NCBI GenBank assembly: GCA_963169345.1
Contig: CAUJCT010000049.1
Location: 1 to 64,000 of the forward strand
Source of the DNA: Bacteroidota bacterium
Lineage (GTDB): Bacteria > Bacteroidota > Bacteroidia > NS11-12g > UBA955
Length of the DNA: 64,000 nt
Direction: 5' to 3'
In this document: positions 35,121 to 43,649 of the stretch, piece by piece
Layout of the letters: every line of letters begins with the position of its first letter
Position numbering within the stretch: the stretch's first letter is position 1
Made by a program: the position numbers and the translations under genes
Notes under the pieces: model-generated
Seen by the model: only the letters and a program-made list of their open reading frames with translations
What the model was told of the DNA's origin: nothing
Databases searched by the model: none

Positions 35121-36386
35121 TTATGAACGTATGAATTTATCGGTCTCGGTTACAAATAAATCAATTTCTTCACGTGTGTTGTAAATATGGGTGGATATAC
35201 GCAGACAATTAATGTTGTTTTCGGCTACAAAACGGGTAGTAATGGATTTTTCATTACATTGAGTCTGAAGTTTTGTGACATCCTTGTCCGTAATCTTAAA
35301 TGCAATCTGTGCACCCCTGGATATAGATTCAGTAGGTGTCAGCATTTCAACTTTTGGACCTAATTTGATAAGACTTTCCTGGAGATACGCTGCAAGACTT
35401 TTCACCCTGTTTGAAATTCTTTCGGTGCCAATTTGCTGATGAAATTCTACGGCTTTGGCAATACCTTTAAATAAGGACGGATTTTGTGTGCCATAATAAT
35501 ATCTGTGACCATTGTCAATATATCCTTTTAATACTGGAGGGTTCGACAACATATCCCAGCCGGTATCAAAACCACCACCACCATAGTATACCTGCAAGGT
35601 ATTTCTGAAGTTTTCTGATACATATAAAAATCCGGTGCCTTTAGGGCCAAGCAGCCATTTGTGGCAACAGCCGGCATACATATCACAACCAATGTCTTTT
35701 AAATCTACTTTAATCATACCCGGAGGATGGGCTCCATCTACAAAACTGAAGATGCCTTTTTCTCTGGCGAGGGCGCATATTTCTTTGACCGGCAATATTT
35801 GTCCAATTGTACAAGGGATATGAGGTAATGCAATCACTTTTGTTTTTTTAGTGATTGTTTTTTTGACAATATCTAAAGTTTCTTCTGCGGTTTTACCCAG
35901 CGGGATGGCTTTAATCACAATACCATGTAATTTTGCTCTGTTTAACCAGGGTGTAGCATTCCCTACATGTTCATGTGTACTCATGATCACTTCATCACCG
36001 GCTTGAAGTGGTAAACCCCAGCACGAGATGTTAATACCCTCTGTAACGTTTCTTGTCAGAGTAAGTTCAGTATCTTTTGTTCCCAATAAGCTGGCCAGTG
36101 ATTTTAATGCAACATCTTCATGGCCACCATATCTGCCATTGGTGTCAACTAGCAACATATCCTGATAAACTTCATTTAAAACCGGATAGGGTGATGGTCC
36201 CATAGTGCCATTGTTCAGATAAGCTCTGGAGCTGGATAATGGAAATTGGGCACGAATCATTTTCCAGTAAAGCTCTTCATCAATATTTTCATCGGGCATT
36301 GGAGGATGAGCAGATGCAAACTCGCTAAATCCTATTGCTCCGGCCAATAGCAGACTGTTTTTTATGAAGTCTCTTCTGTTGCGCAT
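35121..36386 (-). CDS. Tat-exported class V aminotransferase (PLP enzyme)
   Basis: A 421-residue fold-type I PLP enzyme of the isopenicillin-N epimerase/cysteine desulfurase-like group. It begins with a twin-arginine signal (RNRRDFIKNSLLLAGAIGF, residues 2-20), unusual for this family but known in some members. Core motifs: AYLNNGTMGPSP, THEHVGN, the aspartate in FVDGAHPPGM, and the Schiff-base lysine in CCHKWLLGPKGTGFLYV. The likely location is periplasmic. The substrate is unknown. It is co-transcribed with the menE-like ligase downstream (1-nt gap), which is cytoplasmic; a shared pathway is not obvious. Confidence 0.87.
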   Translation of the reverse strand: MRNRRDFIKNSLLLAGAIGFSEFASAHPPMPDENIDEELYWKMIRAQFPLSSSRAYLNNGTMGPSPYPVLNEVYQDMLLVDTNGRYGGHEDVALKSLASLLGTKDTELTLTRNVTEGINISCWGLPLQAGDEVIMSTHEHVGNATPWLNRAKLHGIVIKAIPLGKTAEETLDIVKKTITKKTKVIALPHIPCTIGQILPVKEICALAREKGIFSFVDGAHPPGMIKVDLKDIGCDMYAGCCHKWLLGPKGTGFLYVSENFRNTLQVYYGGGGFDTGWDMLSNPPVLKGYIDNGHRYYYGTQNPSLFKGIAKAVEFHQQIGTERISNRVKSLAAYLQESLIKLGPKVEMLTPTESISRGAQIAFKITDKDVTKLQTQCNEKSITTRFVAENNINCLRISTHIYNTREEIDLFVTETDKFIRS

Positions 36387-36431
36387 AATTTGATTTTTTA
36401 AACAAACATATATAAAAAAACTAAAACTTAT

Positions 36432-36467
36432 ATAAAAAGAAAAACCTCCCCAAAAGGGAGGCTTTCT
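36432..36467 (-). terminator. Terminator after the beta-helix lipoprotein gene
   Basis: 6-bp GC-rich stem CCTCCC/GGGAGG with a CAAAA loop. On the minus strand it is followed by TTTTTCTTTTT. It lies 31 nt beyond the stop at 36498. Confidence 0.85.
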
Positions 36468-36497
36468 TAATTTATGAAAAAAATTTACTCTTTGTTA

Positions 36498-37925
36498 TTA
36501 GTAAGCAATGTTCTGTGGGTTGAAATTAGCCCATGAATCAGTCCAGTCGCTGCTACCGAAAGCACCTCTGTAGGTAGTTTGAGTAAACCATGAGCTTACT
36601 TTACCATTGGTGAAAGAAGCACCAGTTTGAGTAGCACCTGTGAAGCTAGCGAAGTTTGGATTTTGAGGGTAAGTTCCGGTTGCACCAGCAGTAGTGCTGA
36701 AACCCATGATAAGATCAGGATTTACACCAGCATCAGCAATAGCTTTAGAAGAACCTGTAGAAGGTGTGCTTGCAGTGTAAGTAATATTGCTCATAGTAGT
36801 ATTGAAGTAATCAGATACAGCAGAACTGGTTGAAGAACCTGCCATAAATGGACGGTTGGTTTTGCCTTTTACTGATGTGCATACGAATATGTTCTTTTCA
36901 AGTAAACCTAAACCTGAAGTGTAATTAGCTAAAGTACCATCTAAGTTGATACCGATAGGGTAACCAACGATAACTGAATTCAGGATACTTTGTTCGCAAT
37001 TTCTTCTCAGGTGAGCAGCGTGCTGATAGTTGGCGTTGAAAGCTGCTTTAGCTGAATCATAAACTGGTCCAAGTAAAGTCATGTTTGAGAATACAGCTGC
37101 AGTTTTTGGAGTAGCAGTACTTCCTGATGCATCATTGTCGCACTCAAAACCGTTAGAACCTGATTGGTCAGCGTTGAATGGATCGCGGATTGACAAACCA
37201 AATTGTACTTTACCGCTGAAACCGAAGTCAGTGTCAAAGTCATCATCCCAGGTAGCCAAAGCTACAAGGTGTGTGCACTGTACTGTACCACCGAACCATT
37301 CGAAAGCATCGTCACCACCATAAGTTACCTGAACGAAATCGACAGTAGTTCCGCTACCAACAGCTCCTAAAGTCAAACCGTTTGTTTCGTTATTTGGAGT
37401 TAAAGCGATACCGGCATACTCAATACGCACGTATTTAAGTACACCTGAGTTATCAGCATCATTAGCTGTGCTGTTAAAAGTACCGTAATTAGCGGCAGGA
37501 GTAATACCTTCGATTGCAGGATTGTTTTGGTTAACATTGGCTTTTCCTAAAATCACCAATCCACCCCAGTCACCTTGTTCTCTTTCGCCTGGAGCCTGGT
37601 TAGAAGTGAAAACAATTGGTTGGCTTGCTGAACCTTCTGCAATGATTTTACCACCTGGTTTTACTACCAGTGTTCCTTTGGTTTTCTTTTCACCAAATAA
37701 AACTGTACCAGCTGGGATAGTTAATGTGCTGCCATCAGCAACGGTTACAATACCGCGGATGATGTATTTTTTAGAAGCATCTAAGGTTTGTGAAGGAATG
37801 GTACCTTCTAATACGTTTTCTGTTTCAGGTATAACTTCATCTTTTTCTTTATCTTTACATGCAGTGAATAAACTGCTGATAAGAACAGCTGAAAGTAGAC
37901 CTAGTTTGAAAAAATTTGATTTCAT
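36498..37925 (-). CDS. Surface lipoprotein with parallel beta-helix
   Basis: A 475-residue lipoprotein with lipobox FTAC (cysteine 23) followed by an acidic/lysine linker (KDKEKDEVIPE). The body opens with LDASKKYIIRGIVTVADGSTLTIPAGTVLFGEK..GTLVVKPGGKIIAEGSASQPIVFTSN, the coil pattern of a right-handed beta-helix. It continues with GDWGGLVILGKANVN, YVRIEYAGI and FVQVTYGGDDAFEWFGGTV. This family is widespread in Bacteroidota and is often encoded beside a TonB-dependent receptor; some database entries call it a multidrug transporter, which the sequence does not support. Here the upstream neighbour is a TonB-like barrel (38155-40893). It may bind a ligand for uptake. Confidence 0.82.
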   Translation of the reverse strand: MKSNFFKLGLLSAVLISSLFTACKDKEKDEVIPETENVLEGTIPSQTLDASKKYIIRGIVTVADGSTLTIPAGTVLFGEKKTKGTLVVKPGGKIIAEGSASQPIVFTSNQAPGEREQGDWGGLVILGKANVNQNNPAIEGITPAANYGTFNSTANDADNSGVLKYVRIEYAGIALTPNNETNGLTLGAVGSGTTVDFVQVTYGGDDAFEWFGGTVQCTHLVALATWDDDFDTDFGFSGKVQFGLSIRDPFNADQSGSNGFECDNDASGSTATPKTAAVFSNMTLLGPVYDSAKAAFNANYQHAAHLRRNCEQSILNSVIVGYPIGINLDGTLANYTSGLGLLEKNIFVCTSVKGKTNRPFMAGSSTSSAVSDYFNTTMSNITYTASTPSTGSSKAIADAGVNPDLIMGFSTTAGATGTYPQNPNFASFTGATQTGASFTNGKVSSWFTQTTYRGAFGSSDWTDSWANFNPQNIAY

Positions 37926-38085
37926 ATTGATACGATAATTTGTTGATGCAAAAGTGACCTGATTGTATTAAGGAGATATTAATTCACCTTTACGAATAAA
38001 TTATAGTTTGACAAAATAAGTTAATGTGAGGTTAAGGGAAGGGTTGTACAATGTTAAAATAACAAAGCAAATGTATAAGCATTTT

Positions 38086-38105
38086 CTATCTGCAATGACA
38101 GATAG
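38086..38105. other. Short stem-loop between the barrel and beta-helix genes
   Basis: CTATCTG/CAGATAG is a perfect 7-bp inverted repeat around CAATGA. No T-run follows on either strand, so a classic terminator is unlikely. It could be an RNA processing site or a regulator site. Confidence 0.45.
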
Positions 38106-38154
38106 CGCAGGGTTTGGAACAGACTATTTTAGAAAATTGAATGTAATCTCAAAC

Positions 38155-40893
38155 TTAGAAGACAAAACCGCCATCTTCTTCTCCGCCCATTTTTTTAATC
38201 TTATAGACCAGTGTAAGCATAAAATACTGTTGAAGTCGGTTGCTCCTGTTAATTACCACAAAATTGTCGGATGCAAAGCGACTTATACTTGTATTCTGCT
38301 TTAAAATATCATAGGCTGTGAACTTTAAATTAAAATTGGACTTTCCAATTGGTTGTTGCAAGTACATACTCCAAACAGGTACAAGTTTGCCCACATTTGG
38401 CACATTTCTTTGGTCTTGTATATCGAGTGTCGAATTTATTTCCATTCCAAATCCCAATAAAGTTCTGATACTCGCTTCGTATGAGTATATCATTTGACTA
38501 TAATTAACGGCAGAATTTAGAGAATTTGTAAACTTGGTGTAACGGATATTCATTCCAAAATCCAATTCTAAACTGTCTGATTTTGAAATGTTGATGTTTG
38601 GAGAAAACCGACTTCCTTTGTTCAGACCATAGGATTTGACGTCATTGACCAATAGCGGGTCACGGCTGATATCATAATCGTAACCCAAACCAAGATTAAT
38701 CACTTTTGTTATAGTTTTCCTGGTGCTGATATATCCCGAAAAATTGCGCATGCCCGTTGCATTGACCGGCATAGTGACTAGTATACCATTGTCGTTTTGA
38801 GTCTTACTCAATACTTTGGCATTGTCGGAGATATTTGCTGTTAAGTAAGTATATATGTGCTTAAATCCTTTTACTTTTCTTAAATTGGAATATAAGCGCA
38901 TGCTGTAATTGTCTTGTGGTTGCAAATTGGAATTGCCTATGGTGCGTTCATAATTGTTATTGATGTTAAGCACTGGCTGAAGGTCGTTCACAGTAGGAAA
39001 ATTGGTCGATTTACTCAACATGATATAAAACCAGCCTAAAGACTCCGGGTAGTAATTCACAGAAATATAAGGCAGGTTTTTAGGGAAATTTTTAGTGAAC
39101 TGTGTGCCTTGCGTTATATTATTATTGAAGAGATTGTAAGACATCAGTGTTGTACCAATTGATAGATAGAAATGGTTGCCTTCTAAACTGAAGTAAGGTT
39201 TAATGGTGTACTGCTCCTGGGTATTGTTAAATTTGACACTGAGCGTATCCACTGACTGGTTGTATTCTTGCTCGAAAGTTCGGTTGTTGTTTAGGTTTGC
39301 GCCATTAGTAAGCTGCACAGACTGATTGTTTTGATACCAACGGTCTGCTGACAAATTAAAGAACCAGGTTTTCTTATAAATAGGCATACGTCCGAATACT
39401 TTAGTGAGTATTTCATACGAATTTGTTTCCCGGCTATTTAAGAAATTAATGGTGTCAATATTGTTTTCCTGGTACTGATATTTGTTGGAATTGTTGCCGG
39501 TATATTTAAAGTCAGAGTATACCGAAAATACATATCTTTTGTCTTTTCTCAGATTTCTTCTGTAACTGGCATTGACAGAACTAAAGGAACCATCATTGAG
39601 GTTTTTTTGAAGTCCAATTCCATTGTTAATCTGAAGTTCATTAAACTTAATATTATTGAATATTTGGGAATTGTTTTCCAATTGGTTCATAGACCCGGTA
39701 GCGCCAATTTCGAAGTACCCGGTTGAATCGATTGATTTGGTGAAATTGATATTGGCATAAATTTTCCTGGAAATACCGGTTGAATAGGATGAATCATAAT
39801 TGTTTCTGTTGATTGTATCATTCAATGCAAAAAAGCTGTTGTTGGATGAAATACTGCTGAAATTGTTTTGAGAAACATCCAGGTTAAAGGATAATTTCTT
39901 TTTACCTTTAAATTCATTGAAGTAAGTCATACCCAGATTGGATTTATTGTTAAGGTTGCCTTCTCCCGAAAATGAAGGGTCATAATAATAGAAATCAGAT
40001 TCACCACTTCCGTTTCTTGAGTAATTATCTACACTGTGCCAGTTGCCAAATCCAAAATCAAAGCCAGTGTTATTGGTATTGTTTTTATTGAAAACTACGG
40101 AGAATTTGCGGTCATTTTTAAAACTGTTCATTCTGGCTCCTAATTCATATCTTTGACTTGTTCCGGCTCCTGCCATTAAATCTCCAAATAACCCGTTTTT
40201 CTTGCCTTTTTTGAGCTTGAGATTGATGATTTTTGGCGTGTTTTCTTTAGGAGAACCATCTTCGTTTTTGTCATCAAATACCTGAACTGTTTCAATCATA
40301 TCAGCATTGAGGTTTTTAGAAACCATACTTGGATTATTGCCAAAGAAATTTGACCCATCCACCATGATTTTAGTGACTTCAGAACCATTGACTTTAATTT
40401 CACCTTTTACGTTGACCTCAAAACCAGGTATTTTTTTAAACAATTGAGCTACATCGCTGCCCGGAAGTACTTTAAATCTGCTGGCATTGATTTCGATGGT
40501 ATCGCCTTTCATTCGAATAGCTGAACCTCTTATTGTAGCTCCCTGCATATTGGTAACAGGATCGTAGCGCAATTTTACGTCGCCTAATGTCATGAATCGC
40601 CATCCTTCTGCTGCAGGATCTTTTATAACTTTATCAGAATAGTTGAGCAAACTAACAATGACCAGAAGAGAATCATCCGATTTTGTAGAAATAGTAAAAT
40701 TGCCCAATGGTGTAGTAAACCCAAAATTGAGAAGAGAAGTATCCGAGGCTCTGTAAATACTAATAGTCGCATCTTTAAGTGGTTGAAGCGATGCCGAATC
40801 AACGACTCTTCCATTGAAAGTTCGGTAGGCTTGCCCATTTGCAACATATCCAAAAGCAAACAGACAAATCTGGAGAAAAAAGTTTTTTTTCAT
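38155..40893 (-). CDS. Outer-membrane beta-barrel protein (TonB-receptor-like)
   Basis: A 912-residue outer-membrane protein. The signal peptide ends YVANGQA. A CarboxypepD_reg-like domain follows (FNGRVVDSASLQPLKDATISIY), then a plug-like region with IEINASRFKVLPGSDVAQLFKKIPGFEVNVKGEIKVNGSEVTKIMVDGSNFFGNNPSMVSKNLNADMIETVQVFDD. This is characteristic of the 'outer membrane beta-barrel family' (OMP_b-brl_3 type) in Bacteroidota. Long barrel repeats rich in Asn/Ser/Tyr follow, closing with QYFMLTLVYKIKK and a short GGEEDGG tail. No clear TonB box was identified. Substrate unknown. Transcribed in the same direction as the beta-helix lipoprotein 230 nt downstream. Confidence 0.9.
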   Translation of the reverse strand: MKKNFFLQICLFAFGYVANGQAYRTFNGRVVDSASLQPLKDATISIYRASDTSLLNFGFTTPLGNFTISTKSDDSLLVIVSLLNYSDKVIKDPAAEGWRFMTLGDVKLRYDPVTNMQGATIRGSAIRMKGDTIEINASRFKVLPGSDVAQLFKKIPGFEVNVKGEIKVNGSEVTKIMVDGSNFFGNNPSMVSKNLNADMIETVQVFDDKNEDGSPKENTPKIINLKLKKGKKNGLFGDLMAGAGTSQRYELGARMNSFKNDRKFSVVFNKNNTNNTGFDFGFGNWHSVDNYSRNGSGESDFYYYDPSFSGEGNLNNKSNLGMTYFNEFKGKKKLSFNLDVSQNNFSSISSNNSFFALNDTINRNNYDSSYSTGISRKIYANINFTKSIDSTGYFEIGATGSMNQLENNSQIFNNIKFNELQINNGIGLQKNLNDGSFSSVNASYRRNLRKDKRYVFSVYSDFKYTGNNSNKYQYQENNIDTINFLNSRETNSYEILTKVFGRMPIYKKTWFFNLSADRWYQNNQSVQLTNGANLNNNRTFEQEYNQSVDTLSVKFNNTQEQYTIKPYFSLEGNHFYLSIGTTLMSYNLFNNNITQGTQFTKNFPKNLPYISVNYYPESLGWFYIMLSKSTNFPTVNDLQPVLNINNNYERTIGNSNLQPQDNYSMRLYSNLRKVKGFKHIYTYLTANISDNAKVLSKTQNDNGILVTMPVNATGMRNFSGYISTRKTITKVINLGLGYDYDISRDPLLVNDVKSYGLNKGSRFSPNINISKSDSLELDFGMNIRYTKFTNSLNSAVNYSQMIYSYEASIRTLLGFGMEINSTLDIQDQRNVPNVGKLVPVWSMYLQQPIGKSNFNLKFTAYDILKQNTSISRFASDNFVVINRSNRLQQYFMLTLVYKIKKMGGEEDGGFVF

Positions 40894-41006
40894 TTAGCTT
40901 TGTTGATGGACAATAATAGGATAAAAATCTGAAATAGTAAAAAGCGGTACAGCCGAATGACAGACTAATCGACCAACTGACATTGAAGCTGCTGAATTGT
41001 TTAGCA

Positions 41007-41051
41007 ATTAGTTATTAGTTATTAGTTATTAGTTATTTGTTATTAGTCATT
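41007..41051 (+). repeat. Heptamer tandem repeat (ATTAGTT)n
   Basis: Four perfect ATTAGTT units are followed by ATTTGTT and ATTAGTC and a partial unit, about 6.4 copies. Confidence 0.9.
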
Positions 41052-41086
41052 TGTCCATGCCTAAATAAGGTTGACCGCTTTTCGCT

Positions 41087-41176
41087 AACTATTAACCATT
41101 AACAATTAACTATTAACCCCTATATCCTATATCCTGTATCCTTTTTCCTATATCCATCATCCTCCTCCCTTCCACC
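41087..41176 (+). repeat. Consecutive heptamer blocks (AACNATT then NNNNTCC)
   Basis: 41087-41120 reads AACTATT, AACCATT, AACAATT, AACTATT, AACCCC. 41121-41176 reads in 7-bp steps TATATCC, TATATCC, TGTATCC, TTTTTCC, TATATCC, ATCATCC, TCCTCCC, TTCCACC. The first block is roughly complementary to the ATTAGTT block at 41007. Confidence 0.8.
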
Positions 41177-41222
41177 GCGACTCAATTCAGCTATTCAGCT
41201 TTTTAGCCTTTCAGCCTTCTCT
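41167..41222 (+). repeat. 41-bp core repeat plus octamer block upstream of tcdA
   Basis: The core at 41167-41207 begins CCCTTCCACCGCGAC and continues as octamers ATTCAGCT, ATTCAGCT, TTTTAGCC, TTTCAGCC. It matches the thrS upstream element (50592-50632, minus strand) at 37 of 41 positions without gaps. It lies about 60 bp before tcdA. Confidence 0.85.
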
Positions 41223-41268
41223 CCAACTTGTGTTTTCCCAAAAACAACTATTTTTATAAATTCGCGGC

Positions 41269-41994
41269 ATGGAAATTCCATACTGGATGAGTAGGACCCA
41301 GCTCATGCTTGGGGACGAGAATATTGAGAAACTAATGTCAGCCAATGTTTTGGTGGTTGGATTAGGTGGCGTAGGAGGGATTTGTGCCGAAATGATTGCC
41401 CGTGCCGGAGTGGGTCGCATGACCATAGTGGATGCAGATACTGTCGATCCGAGCAATAGAAATCGCCAGATACCGGCTCTAAAAAGTACTGAGCATCAAT
41501 TGAAAGCCGAAGTGATGGCTCAGCGACTTCTCGATATCAATCCTGATTTGAAATTAACTGTTTTGTGTGAGTATATCAAAGATGAAAGGACCCGCGAGAT
41601 TTTGCGTGAGGGTCAATTCGACTTTGTTTGCGATTGCATAGATACATTATCACCTAAAGTTCACTTCATCAAATCTTGTCTGGATATGAAGTTAAATGTA
41701 GTGAGTTCAATGGGAGCGGGGGGCAAAGTCGATCCTACCAGATTGGAAATTTGCGATATTTCGGAAACATATAATTGTAATCTGGCAAAATACGTCAGAA
41801 AATATCTGCACAGACTTGGTGTCAGAAAAGGATTAATCTGTGTTTTCAGTTCCGAAATGGCCGATAAATCTAAAATCGTCACCACAGAAAAAGCCTTTCC
41901 CAAAAAGTCGATTATTGGTACTATGAGCTATATGCCGGCTGTTTTTGGATGCGCAGTTGCAAGTGTCGCAATAAGAGGGCTCATGAATCGTTAA
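41269..41994 (+). CDS. tcdA: tRNA threonylcarbamoyladenosine dehydratase
   Basis: E1/ThiF-family ATP-dependent enzyme that cyclises t6A to ct6A at position 37 of ANN-decoding tRNAs. In 241 residues: the nucleotide-binding loop VLVVGLGGVGG, the IVDADTVDPSNRNRQIPAL segment, a DCIDTLSPKVHFI strand, SSMGAGGKVDPTRLE and VCFSSE-type ending (ICVFSSEMADK). These match TcdA/CsdL rather than ThiF or MoeB, because the CxxC zinc motifs and the adenylation partner are absent. Start at 41269 follows an imperfect -7-like stretch; 41287 is an alternative. Upstream lies a dense tandem-repeat region. Confidence 0.9.
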   Translation: MEIPYWMSRTQLMLGDENIEKLMSANVLVVGLGGVGGICAEMIARAGVGRMTIVDADTVDPSNRNRQIPALKSTEHQLKAEVMAQRLLDINPDLKLTVLCEYIKDERTREILREGQFDFVCDCIDTLSPKVHFIKSCLDMKLNVVSSMGAGGKVDPTRLEICDISETYNCNLAKYVRKYLHRLGVRKGLICVFSSEMADKSKIVTTEKAFPKKSIIGTMSYMPAVFGCAVASVAIRGLMNR

Positions 41995-42005
41995 TACTTC
42001 TGTTA

Positions 42006-42053
42006 GTCCCTGCCCGCTCGGTCTAGGTCGATTTAGGCAAAAAAGACAGGGAC
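42006..42053. promoter_or_regulatory. Inverted repeat upstream of the TPR gene
   Basis: Perfect 7-bp arms GTCCCTG (42006-42012) and CAGGGAC (42047-42053), with a further GCC/GGC pair inside. It lies directly before the -7 box at 42061. It could be a tcdA terminator stem, although there is no T-run, or a regulator site. Confidence 0.5.
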
Positions 42054-42060
42054 AAATCCG

Positions 42061-42068
42061 TATATTTG
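42061..42068 (+). promoter_or_regulatory. -7 promoter box of the TPR gene
   Basis: TATATTTG, an exact TAnnTTTG match, 24 nt before the ATG at 42093. Confidence 0.65.
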
Positions 42069-42092
42069 TAAACTTTTAATAATCGAAATTGA

Positions 42093-43592
42093 ATGAAACG
42101 TCTTCTCCTGATAGTATTGTTTTTGCCATTACTTCTTGTTTCCCAAACTCAACCCAAGCCAAAAACGCCGACAACTACCAAGAAACCTGCAACCACAACT
42201 GCAAAGAAACCTGCAACTACTGCCACTAAAAAGCCTGCTACTACAGCTAAAAAACCAGGCACTACCAAACCTGCTACTGCGGGGCCTAAAAAACCAAATC
42301 CTAAAGTGGTCGCTTTAACGGATAAAGCTTATCAATTGTATAACGAATCCAAAGATGCTGAATGTGAAAAAATCATCAAACAGATTCTGGCACTTGACCC
42401 AAGAAACAAAGATGCGTTTTTACTAAGAGCCAATATTGCCATGTTCGCATTTAAATATGACGAAATGTGGAAGAATCTGGATAAAGTTTATAAGTATTAC
42501 CCTAAAGAACCTGAAGTATATTCCAATTTTGCCATGACCCACCTCAACTATTATTTTTTAAATGATAGTACCAAAAGGGTGTTGTGCAGAAAAACTATCC
42601 GACTGGCCAGCAGAAATGCAGAAGGATATGCAGCACTTGGAATGGTGGCCGCTTATGGGGGTAATTATTATGAAGCGCTGCAGTGTTTTGACGTGAGCAT
42701 GATGATGAACTGGAAGGATACCATGTCGAGAGTTATCATGGATCTGCCTTATGCCAACTGTCTTTACAGTACAGGCGATACTTTGGGTGCTATTCAGAAA
42801 TTGAACAGAATAATACCGCGAATGAGTGGTAAAGATAAATATACCTGCGTATTTCTGAGAGCCAAATACAAACTTGAAATGAACAGCATTGATGTAACCG
42901 AAGATTTGGATACATTAAATGCTTATGCGCCCAACCAGCCGGATGTCTTGTCACTTGATGTCAAATATCTGGGATTAACCAACCGAAAAGACTCGGCCTG
43001 TAAATTGGCTAAAATTATAAGAATGGCTCAAAATGGAGAGATGTTCGATATGTCTCCATATTGTGATGATATTATTAGAACCATAGATTTGAATAAAACC
43101 AAGAAGCTGACCTATTCAATGGGCAATCTGGACATGATTTTGTTTATTGAAGAGTTTGTATTTCCTGATTACACCAGATTTTCGTGGAAGAAAGGCGCTT
43201 CACTGGACATGACCAAATACAGCAATGGTAAGGTATATATCCGTAAATCGGCTTTAGACTCGTCTTATCTTAAAGCATTTGTTTTCGAAAACGAATCTGA
43301 TGTAACGCTGGATAAAGCAGGCTCATTCTGGCTGAGTAAGCTTCAGTTAAGTGATATTGCCAAAGATTCAAGTACACGTTTGAATTTAAGCGGTAGTCCT
43401 TTGAATGGACTTAAATTCATTGGTCATGAGCAAATAGAGGTTTACGACTCAAAAGACAATGAAATGCTGGTGGATTGCATGGTTCTGACAGATGGCACCA
43501 ATAAGATTTGCTATTTGAACGACCCTTTAAATCCAATGATAATTAAATTCGAAACTGAGAAAATCAGTTTTGTTTTGGTAAAAATTGAATGA
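42093..43592 (+). CDS. Exported TPR protein with a KKPATT-repeat linker
   Basis: A 499-residue protein. The signal peptide (MKRLLLIVLFLPLLLVSQ) is followed by a low-complexity linker, residues about 21-70, of 7-8-residue units around KKPATT. Tetratricopeptide-like helices come next (AYQLYNESKDAECEKIIKQILALDPRNKDAFLLRANIAMF, EPEVYSNFAMTHLNYYF, NAEGYAALGMVAAYGGNYYEALQCFDVSMMM). The C-terminal 150 residues form a separate beta-rich domain (KVYIRKSALDSSYLKAF, LNLSGSPLNGLKFIG) that I do not recognise. Probably periplasmic; the Lys/Pro/Thr linker could span or contact the cell wall. No partner gene is evident. Confidence 0.85.
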   Translation: MKRLLLIVLFLPLLLVSQTQPKPKTPTTTKKPATTTAKKPATTATKKPATTAKKPGTTKPATAGPKKPNPKVVALTDKAYQLYNESKDAECEKIIKQILALDPRNKDAFLLRANIAMFAFKYDEMWKNLDKVYKYYPKEPEVYSNFAMTHLNYYFLNDSTKRVLCRKTIRLASRNAEGYAALGMVAAYGGNYYEALQCFDVSMMMNWKDTMSRVIMDLPYANCLYSTGDTLGAIQKLNRIIPRMSGKDKYTCVFLRAKYKLEMNSIDVTEDLDTLNAYAPNQPDVLSLDVKYLGLTNRKDSACKLAKIIRMAQNGEMFDMSPYCDDIIRTIDLNKTKKLTYSMGNLDMILFIEEFVFPDYTRFSWKKGASLDMTKYSNGKVYIRKSALDSSYLKAFVFENESDVTLDKAGSFWLSKLQLSDIAKDSSTRLNLSGSPLNGLKFIGHEQIEVYDSKDNEMLVDCMVLTDGTNKICYLNDPLNPMIIKFETEKISFVLVKIE

Positions 43593-43649
43593 TTTTTATC
43601 AATTCAGGCAACTAAATCTGCCTTTTTTGAGTTATATTCGTAGTATAGT

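Larger units (their letters stand above)
40894..41268. other. Intergenic region made mostly of short tandem repeats
   Basis: This 375-bp gap between the barrel gene and tcdA holds four consecutive repeat blocks: heptamers ATTAGTT, heptamers AACNATT, heptamers NNNNTCC, and octamers of the ATTCAGCT type. No ORF or RNA gene is supported. Confidence 0.8.

Noticed and set aside
36498-37925. Multidrug transporter, the label some related entries carry
   Set aside because: The protein is a lipid-anchored beta-helix with no membrane-spanning helices.
38026-38304. 92-residue open frame on the plus strand
   Set aside because: Its second half is antisense to the end of the barrel gene; there is no signal, domain or promoter.
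41007-41176. CRISPR-like array upstream of tcdA
   Set aside because: The units are 7-8 bp and contiguous, with no spacers of 26-40 bp and no cas genes.
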